From Actinomyces oricola (GTDB lineage Bacteria > Actinomycetota > Actinomycetes > Actinomycetales > Actinomycetaceae), in the NCBI RefSeq assembly GCF_004104015.1, contig NZ_RYFV01000001.1, positions 62,001-126,000 on the forward strand: 64,000 nt of DNA, given 5' to 3'. The notes under the pieces are model-generated. The model was not told where the DNA came from, searched no databases, and was given only the letters and a program-made list of their open reading frames with translations. This document shows positions 25,497 to 35,082 of this stretch, piece by piece. The stretch's first letter is position 1. Every line of letters starts with the position of its first letter. Both the position numbers and the translations under genes were made by a program.

Positions 25497-27569
25497 GTGC
25501 GTGACTTCGCAGACCGTGTCAAGCGGGTCCTCATCGGCCGCCCAGTGCCCAGCCGGGCGCTAGGTGAGACGCTTCTGCCCAAGCGGATCGCCCTGCCCGT
25601 CTTCGCCTCGGACGCCTTGTCCTCCGTAGGCTACGCCCCGGACGAGGTGCTCATGACGCTGGCGGTCGCCGGCGTGGCGGCGACCGCCCTGTCCCCGTGG
25701 GTCGCCCTGGCCGTGGTCGGGGTCCTGCTGGTAGTCGTGGCCTCCTACCGCCAGACCGTCCACGCCTACCCCTCCGGCGGCGGGGACTATGAGGTGGTCT
25801 CCACCAATCTGGGCCCCCATGCCGGGTTGCTCGTCGCCTCCGCGCTGCTGGTGGACTACGTGCTCACGGTCGCCGTCTCGGTGTCCTCGGGCACCGCCTA
25901 CCTGGCGGCGGCCGTGCCCGCCGTCGCGGGCCACAAGGTGGAGATCGCCGTCGGCGTCTGCACGCTCCTGGCCCTGCTCAATCTTCGGGGCGCCCGCGAG
26001 TCGGGAAGCGCCTTCGCCATTCCCACCTACATCTATATGGCGGCCATTGGCATTATGGCGGTAACGGGCCTCATCCAGGAGGCCACCGGGCACCTGGACC
26101 GGGCCCCCAGCGCCGGTTTCGACGTGGTCACCCAGGCCGGCTGGGAGCAGGGGCTGAGCGGGCTGGCCGGCGCCTTCCTGGTTCTGCGCGCCTTCTCCTC
26201 GGGCTGCGCGGCCCTGACCGGGGTGGAGGCCATCTCCAACGGCGTTCCCAGCTTCCAGCGCCCCAAGTCCAAGAATGCGGCCACCACCCTGCTGCTGCTG
26301 GGAACCATTGCGGCCCTCATGCTGCTCAGCATTATCCACCTGGCGGGGGCCACCGGGGTGCGCATGGTGGAGGATCCCGCTACTGGGCTGCTGAGCAACG
26401 GGGCGCCGCTGAGCGAGGGCTACCACCAGGACCCGGTCATCGGCCAGATCGCGGCCGCCGTCTTCAACGGCTTTAAACCCATGTTCTACCTGGTTACCGC
26501 GGTGACCGGCCTCATCCTCGTCCTGGCCGCCAACACGGCCTTCAACGGTTTTCCCGTCCTGGCCTCGGTGCTGGGCCGCGACGAGTTCCTGCCGCGTCAG
26601 CTCTCTCAGCGGGGGGACCGCCTGGCCTACTCCAACGGCATAATTGTGCTGTGGCTGGGGGCGGTGGCCTTCATCGTCGGTTTTCAGGCCAGCACCAACC
26701 GCCTCATCCAGCTCTACATTGTGGGCGTGTTCATCTCCTTCACGCTCTCCCAGGTCGGCATGGTCCGCCACTGGAGCCGGGTCCTGGCCACCGCCACCGA
26801 CCCCAGGGCCCGTTCCCGCATGATCCGCGCACGCATAATCAACGCCATTGGTGTGGCCGGCACGGGACTGGTCCTGGTCATTGTGCTGCTGACCAAGTTC
26901 ACCCGGGGCGCCTGGATTACGCTGACCATTATGGCGGTCCTCTTCGTAGTGATGAACCGCATTCGCAGCCACTACCGGCGGGTGAGCGAAGAAGTGGCCA
27001 TTAAGGACCTCCACGACTCCCGGGTGCTGCCGGCGCACGTCCACGCCATTGTCCTGGCCTCCCGGCTCCACCAGCCCACCCTGCGGGCCCTGACCTACGC
27101 CCAGTCCACGCACCCCACCACCATTGAGGCGCTCACAGTGGATACCGGCCACGACAAGGCCGAACGGCTTCTAGCGGACTGGGACGACGCCGAGCTCCCT
27201 GTGCCACTGACCATCCTGGATTCGCCCTTCCGCGACATTACGCGACCCATTGTCAACTATGTGCGCTCAGTGCGCCGCGAATCCCCTCGTGACCTGGTCG
27301 TCGTCTTCCTGCCCGAATACCTGGTGCGCCACTGGTGGGAGCAGATCCTCCATAACCAAACAGCCCTGCGACTTAAGACTGCGCTGCTGTTCACCCCCGG
27401 TGTGGTGGTCGCCTCCGTGCCCTGGCAGCTGGGGCTGCCCGGGGAGTCCCACATTCACCACGGCGTGCGCGCCCGCACCGCCAAGGGCATTGTCGACGCC
27501 GACGTGGCCGCCCGCCGCGTGGAGGCCGGCCGACTGACCCCCGCCTCCGAATCCCGGCAGAAGGCATGA
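25497..27569 (+). CDS. APC/KUP-type transporter, KimA-like
   Basis: A 690-residue carrier with about 12 membrane helices (residues 30-490) and a 190-residue cytoplasmic C-terminal domain. FASDALSSVGYAPDEVLMTL and AYPSGGGDYEVV are typical of the APC subgroup that includes the Bacillus K+ importer KimA. Annotated relatives are often called amino acid permeases. The divergent TrkA pair supports K+ (or at least cation-linked) transport, but substrate is inferred only. GTG start directly behind a good promoter. Confidence 0.82.
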   Translation: MRDFADRVKRVLIGRPVPSRALGETLLPKRIALPVFASDALSSVGYAPDEVLMTLAVAGVAATALSPWVALAVVGVLLVVVASYRQTVHAYPSGGGDYEVVSTNLGPHAGLLVASALLVDYVLTVAVSVSSGTAYLAAAVPAVAGHKVEIAVGVCTLLALLNLRGARESGSAFAIPTYIYMAAIGIMAVTGLIQEATGHLDRAPSAGFDVVTQAGWEQGLSGLAGAFLVLRAFSSGCAALTGVEAISNGVPSFQRPKSKNAATTLLLLGTIAALMLLSIIHLAGATGVRMVEDPATGLLSNGAPLSEGYHQDPVIGQIAAAVFNGFKPMFYLVTAVTGLILVLAANTAFNGFPVLASVLGRDEFLPRQLSQRGDRLAYSNGIIVLWLGAVAFIVGFQASTNRLIQLYIVGVFISFTLSQVGMVRHWSRVLATATDPRARSRMIRARIINAIGVAGTGLVLVIVLLTKFTRGAWITLTIMAVLFVVMNRIRSHYRRVSEEVAIKDLHDSRVLPAHVHAIVLASRLHQPTLRALTYAQSTHPTTIEALTVDTGHDKAERLLADWDDAELPVPLTILDSPFRDITRPIVNYVRSVRRESPRDLVVVFLPEYLVRHWWEQILHNQTALRLKTALLFTPGVVVASVPWQLGLPGESHIHHGVRARTAKGIVDADVAARRVEAGRLTPASESRQKA

Positions 27570-27598
27570 GCAGGCAAGCCCGGGGCGGCCCGGGCGCC

Positions 27599-27635
27599 GC
27601 CCACGAGAAGATGGGCGCGGCCCACGAGAAGATGG
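27599..27635 (+). repeat. 16-bp direct repeat before the methyltransferase start
   Basis: GCCCACGAGAAGATGG occurs at 27599-27614 and 27620-27635, separated by 5 nt (period 21). The second copy abuts the first candidate ATG. It probably acts within the short leader; its role is unknown. Confidence 0.8.
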
Positions 27636-29051
27636 ATGACCGAAAAGATGACCGAGGACATGACTGACATGACGGGCATGACACTGTCCGTGGGCGCCCC
27701 CGCTCACGGGGGTCACTGTGTGGCCCGCCCGGTGGGTGAGCCCTCCGGGCGGGTCGTCTTCGTGCGTCACGCCCTGCCCGGAGAGACCGTGCGCGCCCGC
27801 GTCACCGAGAAGACCTCCAAGATGTGGCGGGCGGACGCTATCGAGGTGCTCTCCGCCTCACCGGACCGAGTCCCCTCCCTGTGGCCCGAGGCGGGGCCCG
27901 GGGGAGTCGGGGGAGGCGAGCTCTCCCATGTGGCGCTGCCCGCCCAGCGCACTTGGAAGCGCTGGGTCCTGGCCGACTGCCTGCGCCGCATTGGCGGGCC
28001 GGCCACCGCCGAGGCCGTGTCCGCCCTGCCGCAGGCGCGTCAGGGCGCCGTCCCCATTGAGGCCCTGCCCACCGACGCGGCCACCGAGGCCAGCCCTGAT
28101 AAATGGCGGCGCAGGCGCGCCGGGGCCGCCACACGCACCCGCCTGTCCCTGACCGTCACCGACGACGGGCGCGCCGGCATGCACGCCTTTCGCTCCCGGA
28201 CGGTCCTGCCGGTAACCCGCCTCCCCTTGGCGGTCCCCGCCATCGCCGAGCTGGGGCTGACCGAGCGCTCGCGTTGGCGCAAGCTCTACGAGCCGGGCAT
28301 GCGCATTGAGGCGGTGGCGCCCTCCGGCGGTGATCCGGTGGTCTCGATCGGCGGGCGGGCGTTGACCGGCGCGGGCCGGGTCACGGGGCGGCGCCGCGTC
28401 GAAGAGGTCGTTGACGCCTCCGGCCTGGGCCTCGATGAACTGCGCTACTCGGTGCATATCAACGGCTTCTGGCAGGTCCACTGCGACGCGCCCAGGGTGC
28501 TGGTGGACCGGGTGGTGCGCGCCGCCCTGGCGGAGGAGCCGACGGCGGCCGGCAGCGCCCCCGGGGTGCCGGCCCCAGACGCACGGGACTGTGCGGGCCT
28601 GCGGGTCCTGGAGCTGTACTCGGGCGCGGGTCTGTTCACCCTCCCCTTGGCGCTGTACGCCGGCGAGGTGTGCTCCCTGGAAGGGGACGAGACCTCCGTG
28701 GGGGACGCCCGCCGCGTCCTGCACCGCCACCGCAATGCCCGCCTGCTGGCCGGGCGAGTCAGTGCTCGGGCCGTGGAGAGCCTGGGGGCCTCCTTCGGCG
28801 CCGGCGGGGGCGAATGCGCTGACGTCGTCGTCCTCGACCCGCCCCGGCAGGGGGCCGGACGTGAGGTCATGGAGGCGCTGGCGGCCCTGGGGCCGCGCCG
28901 CGTCGTCCTCGTGGCCTGCGACCCGGCGGCCCTGGCGCGCGACCTGGCGGCCCTGCTGCGCGGCGGCTACCGCCTCGGGGCCATGAGCGCCCTGGACATG
29001 TTCCCCCACACCCACCACTTCGAGACCCTGGCCGTCCTGGAACGCCGCTGA
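27636..29051 (+). CDS. Class I SAM-dependent RNA methyltransferase with TRAM domain (TrmA/RlmD-like)
   Basis: Up to 471 residues. The N-terminal TRAM domain (SVGAPAHGGHCVARPVGE ... VFVRHALPGETVRARV) binds RNA; the SAM-binding core is VLELYSGAGLFTLPLAL with VVVLDPPRQGAG; the catalytic Cys for C5 methylation of uridine is in VACDPAALARD. The cysteine cluster for an Fe-S site seen in RlmD is not evident. Five in-frame ATG codons (27636, 27648, 27660, 27669, 27678) make the start uncertain. The 66-nt gap after the KimA-like gene contains a 16-bp direct repeat. Target could be tRNA or 23S rRNA. Confidence 0.9.
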   Translation: MTEKMTEDMTDMTGMTLSVGAPAHGGHCVARPVGEPSGRVVFVRHALPGETVRARVTEKTSKMWRADAIEVLSASPDRVPSLWPEAGPGGVGGGELSHVALPAQRTWKRWVLADCLRRIGGPATAEAVSALPQARQGAVPIEALPTDAATEASPDKWRRRRAGAATRTRLSLTVTDDGRAGMHAFRSRTVLPVTRLPLAVPAIAELGLTERSRWRKLYEPGMRIEAVAPSGGDPVVSIGGRALTGAGRVTGRRRVEEVVDASGLGLDELRYSVHINGFWQVHCDAPRVLVDRVVRAALAEEPTAAGSAPGVPAPDARDCAGLRVLELYSGAGLFTLPLALYAGEVCSLEGDETSVGDARRVLHRHRNARLLAGRVSARAVESLGASFGAGGGECADVVVLDPPRQGAGREVMEALAALGPRRVVLVACDPAALARDLAALLRGGYRLGAMSALDMFPHTHHFETLAVLERR

Positions 29052-29137
29052 TCCGGCGGCCGGGCGGCGCTACCGGGGCCCAGCCCGGCAATCCGCCGGG
29101 AGCCCAGGCCGCCCCGGTGGTCGGGGTCGGTGGGGAT

Positions 29138-29165
29138 CGGTGGGGGCCATTATTGGCCCCCACCG
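29138..29165. terminator. Hairpin downstream of the RNA methyltransferase
   Basis: A perfect 12-bp stem around a TTAT loop (CGGTGGGGGCCA with TGGCCCCCACCG) in the 264-bp gap before acnA. Ends transcription of the upstream gene and isolates acnA. A TTGACG (29213-29218) further on may be part of the acnA promoter, but no well-spaced -10 was found. Confidence 0.7.
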
Positions 29166-29315
29166 GGTTCGGCGCAGCGGCCCTCACGATATTGGGGGCA
29201 GCGGGATACGTGTTGACGCGGCGTGACAGGGCGTCGGCTAAGTTGACGCTGACCTGGCCTGCCTGCGCTCGACCCGCGCCTAAGCAGGAGCCCGAAGAGA
29301 ACAGGAGCAACGACG

Positions 29316-32012
29316 TTGACGAGCCTCGACACCTTCTCCTCGCGCGCCACCCTCGACGTGGGCGGCACCGGCTACGAGATCTTCCGCCTGGACGCCGTCC
29401 CCGGCCTGGAGCGCCTGCCCTACTGCCTGAAGGTCCTGGCCGAGAACCTGCTGCGCACCGAGGACGGGGCCAATGTCACCGCCGACCATGTGCGCGCCCT
29501 GGCCGCCTGGGATCCTGCCGCCGAACCGGACACCGAGATCCAGTTCACCCCGGCGCGCGTGGTCATGCAGGACTTCACGGGGGTGCCCTGCATTGTGGAC
29601 CTGGCCACCATGCGCGAGGCCGTCGCCGACTTGGGCGCGGACCCCGGGGTCATTAACCCGCTGGCCCCCGCCGAGATGGTCATTGACCACTCGGTGCAGA
29701 TCGACTCCTTCGGGCTGACCAGCTCCCTGGAGCGCAATAAGGAGCTGGAGTACGAGCGCAACGCGGAGCGCTACCAGTTCCTGCGCTGGGGGCAGGGGGC
29801 GCTGTCGAATTTCCGTGTCGTGCCCCCGGGCACCGGCATTGTCCACCAGGTCAATATCGAATTCCTCGCCCGCACCGTCTTCACCCGGCAGGTGCAGCGG
29901 ACAACGGCGCAGGGCGAGCAGCAGGTCACCCAGGCCTACCCGGACACCTGTGTGGGCACCGACTCTCACACCACCATGGTCAATGGCCTGGGCGTGCTGG
30001 GCTGGGGCGTGGGCGGCATTGAAGCCGAGGCGGCCATGCTGGGCCAGAGCGTGTCCATGCTCATTCCGCGCGTGGTCGGCTTCAAACTCACCGGGTCCAT
30101 CCCCGCCGGCGCCACCGCCACCGACGTGGTCCTCACCATCACTCAGATGCTTAGAGCCCATGGGGTGGTGGGCAAGTTCGTGGAGTTCTACGGCCAGGGC
30201 GTGGCCCAGGTCCCCCTGGCCAACCGGGCCACCATCGGCAACATGAGCCCCGAGTTCGGCTCAACGGCGGCCATCTTCCCCATTGACGAGGAGACCCTGG
30301 ACTACTTGCGCCTGACCGGCCGCTCCCAGGAGACCATCGCCCTGGTGGAGGCCTACACCAAGGCCCAGGGCCTGTGGCATGACCCGGACCGCGAGCCGGT
30401 GTTCTCCGAGTACCTTGAGTTGGATCTGTCCACCGTGGTGCCCTCCATCGCCGGGCCCAAACGCCCCCAGGACCGTATCGAGCTGTCCCGCGCCAAGGAG
30501 GCCTTCGAGGCGGCCCTGCCCGCCTACGCGCCCGAGGCCCACAAGCCCACGCCGGTGACCCTGGCTGACGGCACCGCCGTTGAGCTCGACCACGGGCACG
30601 TGGCCATCGCCTCGATCACCTCATGCACCAATACGTCCAATCCGAGCGTCATGGTGGCCGCCGGGCTGCTGGCCCGCAATGCCGTGGCCCGGGGCCTGCG
30701 CTCCAAGCCCTGGGTCAAGACCTCCACGGCGCCGGGCAGCCAGGTGGTCACCGACTACTACGAGAAGGCGGGCCTGTGGCCGGCCCTCAACGAATTGGGC
30801 TTCAACGTTGTGGGCTACGGCTGCGCCACCTGCATCGGCAACTCCGGGCCCCTGCCCGCGCAGGTCAGTGCCGCCGTCAATGACGCCGACCTGGCCGTGG
30901 TCTCCGTGCTCTCGGGCAACCGCAACTTCGAGGGGCGCATTAACCCCGACGTCAAGATGAACTACTTGGCCTCCCCGCCCCTGGTCATCGCCTACGCCCT
31001 GGCCGGGACCATGGATTTCGACTTCGCCACCCAGCCCCTGGGCCAGGATCCCGACGGCAACGACGTCTTCCTGGCCGACATCTGGCCGAGCCCCGTCGAA
31101 GTGCAGGACACCATTGACACCACCATTGACCGGGAGATGTACACCCGCGACTACGCCGACGTTTTCGCCGGCGACGAGCGCTGGCGCGGCCTGGACACCC
31201 CGCAGGGCGAGACCTTCGCCTGGGACCAGGACTCCACCTATGTGCGCAAGGCCCCCTTCTTCGCCGGGCTCACCATGGAGCTGACCCCGGTGAGGGACAT
31301 TGAGGGCGCCCGGGTGCTGGCGCTCCTGGGGGACTCGGTGACCACCGACCACATCTCCCCGGCCGGCGCCATTAAGCCCGATTCCCCGGCGGGCCGCTAC
31401 CTGGCCGAGCATGGGGTGGCCCGGCGCGACTTCAACTCCTACGGCTCGCGCCGGGGCAACCACGAGGTCATGATCCGCGGCACCTTCGCCAACATTAGGC
31501 TCCGCAACCAGCTGCTCGACGGCGTGGAGGGCGGCTACACGCGCAACTTCCTCACCGGCGCCCAGGAGTCGATCTTCGACGCCGCCCAGGCCTATCGGGC
31601 CGCCGACGTGCCCCTGGTGGTGCTGGGCGGCAAGGAGTACGGAAGCGGCTCCTCACGCGACTGGGCCGCCAAGGGCACGGCCCTGCTGGGCGTCAAGGCG
31701 GTCATCACCGAGTCCTTTGAGCGCATCCACCGCTCCAACCTCATTGGCATGGGCGTGGTGCCCTTGCAGTTCCCCGCCGGTGAGAGTGCCGCATCCCTGG
31801 GCCTGGACGGTACCGAAACCTTCACCATTAGGGGTCTGACGGCGCTCAACGACGGCGTCACGCCCGCCACGGTGGAGGTCAGGGCCACCAAGACGGGCGG
31901 CTCGGTGGTGGCCTTCGACGCCGTCGTGCGCATTGACACTCCCGGGGAGGCCGATTACTTCCGCAACGGCGGCATTCTTCAGTACGTGCTGCGATCCCTG
32001 GCCCGCGGCTAG
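29316..32012 (+). CDS. acnA: Aconitate hydratase A (AcnA)
   Basis: An 898-residue TCA enzyme converting citrate to isocitrate. The [4Fe-4S] ligands are the Cys of [13 protein letters not shown] and the CxxC of [10 protein letters not shown]; the swivel-domain substrate residues lie in [16 protein letters not shown] and [13 protein letters not shown]. Length matches the AcnA/IRP type. The TTG start at 29316 has AGGAG 9 nt upstream. The position 175 nt before a 2-oxoacid oxidoreductase operon suggests related central-metabolism control. Confidence 0.97.
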   Translation: MTSLDTFSSRATLDVGGTGYEIFRLDAVPGLERLPYCLKVLAENLLRTEDGANVTADHVRALAAWDPAAEPDTEIQFTPARVVMQDFTGVPCIVDLATMREAVADLGADPGVINPLAPAEMVIDHSVQIDSFGLTSSLERNKELEYERNAERYQFLRWGQGALSNFRVVPPGTGIVHQVNIEFLARTVFTRQVQRTTAQGEQQVTQAYPDTCVGTDSHTTMVNGLGVLGWGVGGIEAEAAMLGQSVSMLIPRVVGFKLTGSIPAGATATDVVLTITQMLRAHGVVGKFVEFYGQGVAQVPLANRATIGNMSPEFGSTAAIFPIDEETLDYLRLTGRSQETIALVEAYTKAQGLWHDPDREPVFSEYLELDLSTVVPSIAGPKRPQDRIELSRAKEAFEAALPAYAPEAHKPTPVTLADGTAVELDHGHVAIASITSCTNTSNPSVMVAAGLLARNAVARGLRSKPWVKTSTAPGSQVVTDYYEKAGLWPALNELGFNVVGYGCATCIGNSGPLPAQVSAAVNDADLAVVSVLSGNRNFEGRINPDVKMNYLASPPLVIAYALAGTMDFDFATQPLGQDPDGNDVFLADIWPSPVEVQDTIDTTIDREMYTRDYADVFAGDERWRGLDTPQGETFAWDQDSTYVRKAPFFAGLTMELTPVRDIEGARVLALLGDSVTTDHISPAGAIKPDSPAGRYLAEHGVARRDFNSYGSRRGNHEVMIRGTFANIRLRNQLLDGVEGGYTRNFLTGAQESIFDAAQAYRAADVPLVVLGGKEYGSGSSRDWAAKGTALLGVKAVITESFERIHRSNLIGMGVVPLQFPAGESAASLGLDGTETFTIRGLTALNDGVTPATVEVRATKTGGSVVAFDAVVRIDTPGEADYFRNGGILQYVLRSLARG

Positions 32013-32186
32013 CCCCCAGGTGGTCTCCCGGGCCCATAACGCCTCTTGCGCTCACCGCTGCCGCCCGGCCGAGCGATGGTTTTTGAGACGTCTTGTCGCA
32101 AATCGGTCCGCTGGGCGCCGTCGGCTCCTACAGTGGTTCATAACACAGTGAGGCGCCGGCGGGCGCCGGGACGAGGAGGCCACCAG

Positions 32187-32786
32187 GTGTTCCAGATCCG
32201 CATCCACGGGCGCGGCGGGCAAGGAGTCGTCACTGCCGCAGACCTCTTGGCCTACGCGGCCTTCAAGGAGGACCGTCACGCCCAGGCGTTCCCCTCCTTC
32301 GGCTCCGAGCGCACCGGGGCACCGGTTGTCTCCTACTGCCGTATTGACACCAAGCCCATCCGCTCCCACGAGCCGGTCCTCACCCCTGACGCGGTCATTG
32401 TCCAGGACCCCACCCTTCTGAGCGCCATTGACGTCTTCGCCGGCTTGAGGCCGGGGGGCTACGCCATTATTAACTCTGCGAAGCCCTTCAGCGCCTTCGA
32501 CATCGACCCGGCCACCGTCGCCGACCTGCCCGACGCCCACCGCCTGACGGTCCCGGCCACCGACCTGGCCATGGAGCATCTGGGGCGGCCCATGCCCAAC
32601 GCCGTGCTCCTGGGCGCCTTCACGGCCGTCACCGACATTGTGGGCCTGGAGGCCGTGTGCGGCGCTATCTCGGATCGCTTCCCCGGCGCCGTCGGGCAGC
32701 GCAATATCGCCGCCGCCCGCGCCGCCCACCGGATTGTGGCGGACACGCTCGCCCGCAACCTCAAGGAGGCCGCCAGTGCTGTGTGA
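32187..32786 (+). CDS. 2-oxoacid:ferredoxin oxidoreductase gamma subunit (PorG-like)
   Basis: A 199-residue gamma subunit, typical size. The IRIHGRGGQGVVTAADLLAYAAF start and AFPSFGSERTGAPV are characteristic of pyruvate-type enzymes. GTG 32187 has GAGGAGG at 7 nt; the codons upstream to 32046 do not resemble the family. Its end overlaps the alpha subunit start by 11 nt. First gene of a gamma-alpha-beta-(GltD-ferredoxin) operon. The gap from acnA (32013-32186) has a 6-bp direct repeat ACAGTG spaced 15 bp, unexplained. Confidence 0.93.
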   Translation: MFQIRIHGRGGQGVVTAADLLAYAAFKEDRHAQAFPSFGSERTGAPVVSYCRIDTKPIRSHEPVLTPDAVIVQDPTLLSAIDVFAGLRPGGYAIINSAKPFSAFDIDPATVADLPDAHRLTVPATDLAMEHLGRPMPNAVLLGAFTAVTDIVGLEAVCGAISDRFPGAVGQRNIAAARAAHRIVADTLARNLKEAASAV

Positions 32787-33993
32787 GATCGAAGGCTCCA
32801 AGGCTGTCGCCGCAGCCGTGGCCGCCTGCCGACCGGGCGTGGTGTGCGCCTACCCCATCTCCCCGCAGACGCACATTGTCGAGGAGCTGTCCCGGCTGGT
32901 GAAGGTCGGTGAGCTGGAGTGCGAGTACGTCAATGTCGAATCCGAGTTCGCCGCCCAGTCCGTGGCCATTGGCGCCTCGGCCGTGGGGGCGCGGGCCTAC
33001 ACCGCCACCGCCTCCCAAGGGCTGCTGTTCATGGTCGAGGCCGTCTACAACGCCGCCGGCCTGGGCCTGCCCATTGTGATGACCGTGGCCAACCGCGCCA
33101 TTGGCGCCCCCATTAATATCTGGAACGACCAGTCCGACACCATGAGCCAACGCGACTGCGGTTGGCTCCAGCTATTCGCCGGCGACAACCAGGAAGCCGC
33201 CGATCTCCATGTTCAGGCCTTCCGCGTCGCCGAGGAGTTGAGCCTGCCGGTCATGGTCTGCATGGACGGTTTCGTGCTCACCCACGCGGTCGAGCGCGTG
33301 GACGTCCCCGAGCGCGAGCAGGTCGACGCCTTCCTGCCCCCCTTCTCCCCGGTCCAGCGCCTCGACCCCGCCGACCCGGTCACTATTGGCGCCATGGTGG
33401 GGCCTGAGGCTTTCACCGAGGTCCGCTACCTGGCCCACACCAAGCAGGTCCACGCCCTGGAGGTCATTGAACGGGTCGGCGCAGAATTCGCGGCCGCCTT
33501 CGGGCGCGACAGCGGCGGACTGCTCCACACCTACCGCACCCAGGGCGCTGAGACCATTGTGGTGGCCCTGGGGTCGGTGACCGGCACCCTCAAGGACGTC
33601 ATTGACACCATGCGCGAAGGCGGCATCCCCATTGGCCTGGTCTCGCTGGTGTCCTTCCGCCCTTTCCCGCTCCGGGCCATGGAGAAGGCCCTAGCGGGGG
33701 CCAGACGGGTGGTGAGCCTGGAGCGCGCCTTCAGTCCGGGGCGCGGCGGCATTGTCGAGGAGGATCTGCGCCGCGTCCTGTGGCGGCGGGCCGGGTCGGT
33801 GACTCTGAGCACTGTGGTCGCCGGTCTGGGCGGGCGCGATATCACCTCGACCGGCCTGCGCGCGGTCCTGGAGCGGGCCTGCCATGGCGAGACCGGCGAG
33901 CTGGAGTTCATGGACCTGGACCACGCGGCGCTGGCCGCGCACACCTCCCAGGTGGGCCACCCCGAGCCCGTAACCCAAGGAGAGCCCGCATGA
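32776..33993 (+). CDS. porA: 2-oxoacid:ferredoxin oxidoreductase alpha subunit (PorA-like)
   Basis: A 405-residue alpha subunit (pyrimidine-binding plus transketolase C-like domain). Motifs include AYPISPQTHIVEEL, VNVESEFAAQSVAIGAS and NRAIGAPINIWNDQSDTM, fitting the pyruvate branch. GTG 32776 has AAGGAGG at 7 nt and overlaps the gamma gene by 11 nt. The enzyme oxidatively decarboxylates pyruvate (or a related 2-oxoacid) to acyl-CoA using TPP. Stop overlaps beta (ATGA). Confidence 0.93.
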   Translation: MLCEIEGSKAVAAAVAACRPGVVCAYPISPQTHIVEELSRLVKVGELECEYVNVESEFAAQSVAIGASAVGARAYTATASQGLLFMVEAVYNAAGLGLPIVMTVANRAIGAPINIWNDQSDTMSQRDCGWLQLFAGDNQEAADLHVQAFRVAEELSLPVMVCMDGFVLTHAVERVDVPEREQVDAFLPPFSPVQRLDPADPVTIGAMVGPEAFTEVRYLAHTKQVHALEVIERVGAEFAAAFGRDSGGLLHTYRTQGAETIVVALGSVTGTLKDVIDTMREGGIPIGLVSLVSFRPFPLRAMEKALAGARRVVSLERAFSPGRGGIVEEDLRRVLWRRAGSVTLSTVVAGLGGRDITSTGLRAVLERACHGETGELEFMDLDHAALAAHTSQVGHPEPVTQGEPA

Positions 33994-35081
33994 GTGACCA
34001 GCGCATTAAGTTCTACCAGGTTGGCTCTTTCGCCGTGGGCAACCGTCTCCTACCGGAGGCCCAGTCCATCCAGTCGCGGCGGGAGCGCGCCAACACCCTG
34101 ACATCCGGGCACCGCGCCTGCCAGGGCTGCGGCGAGGCCCTGGGCGCCCGCTACGTCCTGGATGCGGCGGCGGCCGCCGCCGAGGACGCCGGCGGCTCAG
34201 TGGTCACCGTCAACGCCACCGGCTGCCTGGAAGTCTTCTCCTCCCCCTACCCCGAGTCCGCCTGGCGCCTGCCCTGGCTGCACTCCCTATTCGGCAACGC
34301 CCCGGCCGTGGCCACCGGCGCCGCCGCCGGGCTGGCGGCCCTGGGGCGCTCAGAGGTGCGCGTGGTCGCCCAGGGGGGTGACGGCGGCACTGTGGACATT
34401 GGCTTCGGCTGCCTGTCCGGCATGTTCGAGCGCAATGACGACGTCCTCTACGTGTGCTACGACAACGAGGCCTACATGAACACCGGCGTGCAGCGCTCCG
34501 GTGCGACTCCGCCGGCGGCGCGCACGGCCACCACCCAGGCCGTCGGCCCGAACCCCGGCAATGTTTTCGGGCAGGGCAAGGACGTGCCCCGCATCGCCAT
34601 GGCTCACGAGATCCCCTACGTGGCCACTGCCACCGTCGCGGACCTGCACGATCTGGAGCGCAAGGTATGCCGCGCAATGACCATGCATGGGGCCCGCTAC
34701 ATCCACGTCTTCGTCCCCTGCCCCCTGGGGTGGGGCACGAAGTCCTCGCACACGGTGCGCCTGGCCCGTTTGGCCACCCAGTCCGGGCTCTTCCCGGTCT
34801 TCGAAGCCGTCGACGGCGAAGTCACCGGGGTCACCCCCATCCGCCGCCAGGTCCCCGTAGAGGACTACCTCGTCCTGCAGCGCCGCTACACCCACCTGTT
34901 CAGGCCGCGCAAGGACGAGACGACCATTGCCCGTATCCAGGCCATCGCCGACCGCAATATCCGCCGCTACGGCCTACTGGGGGCGGAGGACCTCGCTCCC
35001 GTCCTGCCCGACGGCGCCACCGGCGCCGCCTCGAGCCTAGGCGTCCGGGCTGATCTCAATGACGCCCCCGAGGAGAACTGA
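33990..35081 (+). CDS. porB: 2-oxoacid:ferredoxin oxidoreductase beta subunit (PorB-like)
   Basis: A 363-residue TPP-binding subunit. The GDGG...N motif is clear (AQGGDGGTVDIG, then YDNEAYMNTG). Cluster-ligand cysteines include CQGC near residue 45, C at NATGCLEV and the Cys of FVPCPLGWG, consistent with a single [4Fe-4S] cluster. ATG 33990 has AAGGAGAG upstream and overlaps the alpha stop. The C-terminal extension (about 60 residues after LFRPRKDE) is longer than in minimal PorB. Confidence 0.94.
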   Translation: MSDQRIKFYQVGSFAVGNRLLPEAQSIQSRRERANTLTSGHRACQGCGEALGARYVLDAAAAAAEDAGGSVVTVNATGCLEVFSSPYPESAWRLPWLHSLFGNAPAVATGAAAGLAALGRSEVRVVAQGGDGGTVDIGFGCLSGMFERNDDVLYVCYDNEAYMNTGVQRSGATPPAARTATTQAVGPNPGNVFGQGKDVPRIAMAHEIPYVATATVADLHDLERKVCRAMTMHGARYIHVFVPCPLGWGTKSSHTVRLARLATQSGLFPVFEAVDGEVTGVTPIRRQVPVEDYLVLQRRYTHLFRPRKDETTIARIQAIADRNIRRYGLLGAEDLAPVLPDGATGAASSLGVRADLNDAPEEN

Positions 35082-35082
35082 G

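Noticed and set aside
25560-27152. 530-codon minus-strand frame opposite the KimA-like gene
   Set aside because: Gly/Gln/His-rich shadow of a conserved membrane protein with no start signals.
29213-29245. Possible acnA promoter with TTGACG
   Set aside because: The only -10-like sequence (TAAGTT) is about 20 bp away, too far for a confident call.
32130-32150. ACAGTG direct repeat as a regulator site before the gamma subunit gene
   Set aside because: Two 6-mers 15 bp apart can occur by chance; no palindrome or conserved pattern supports it.
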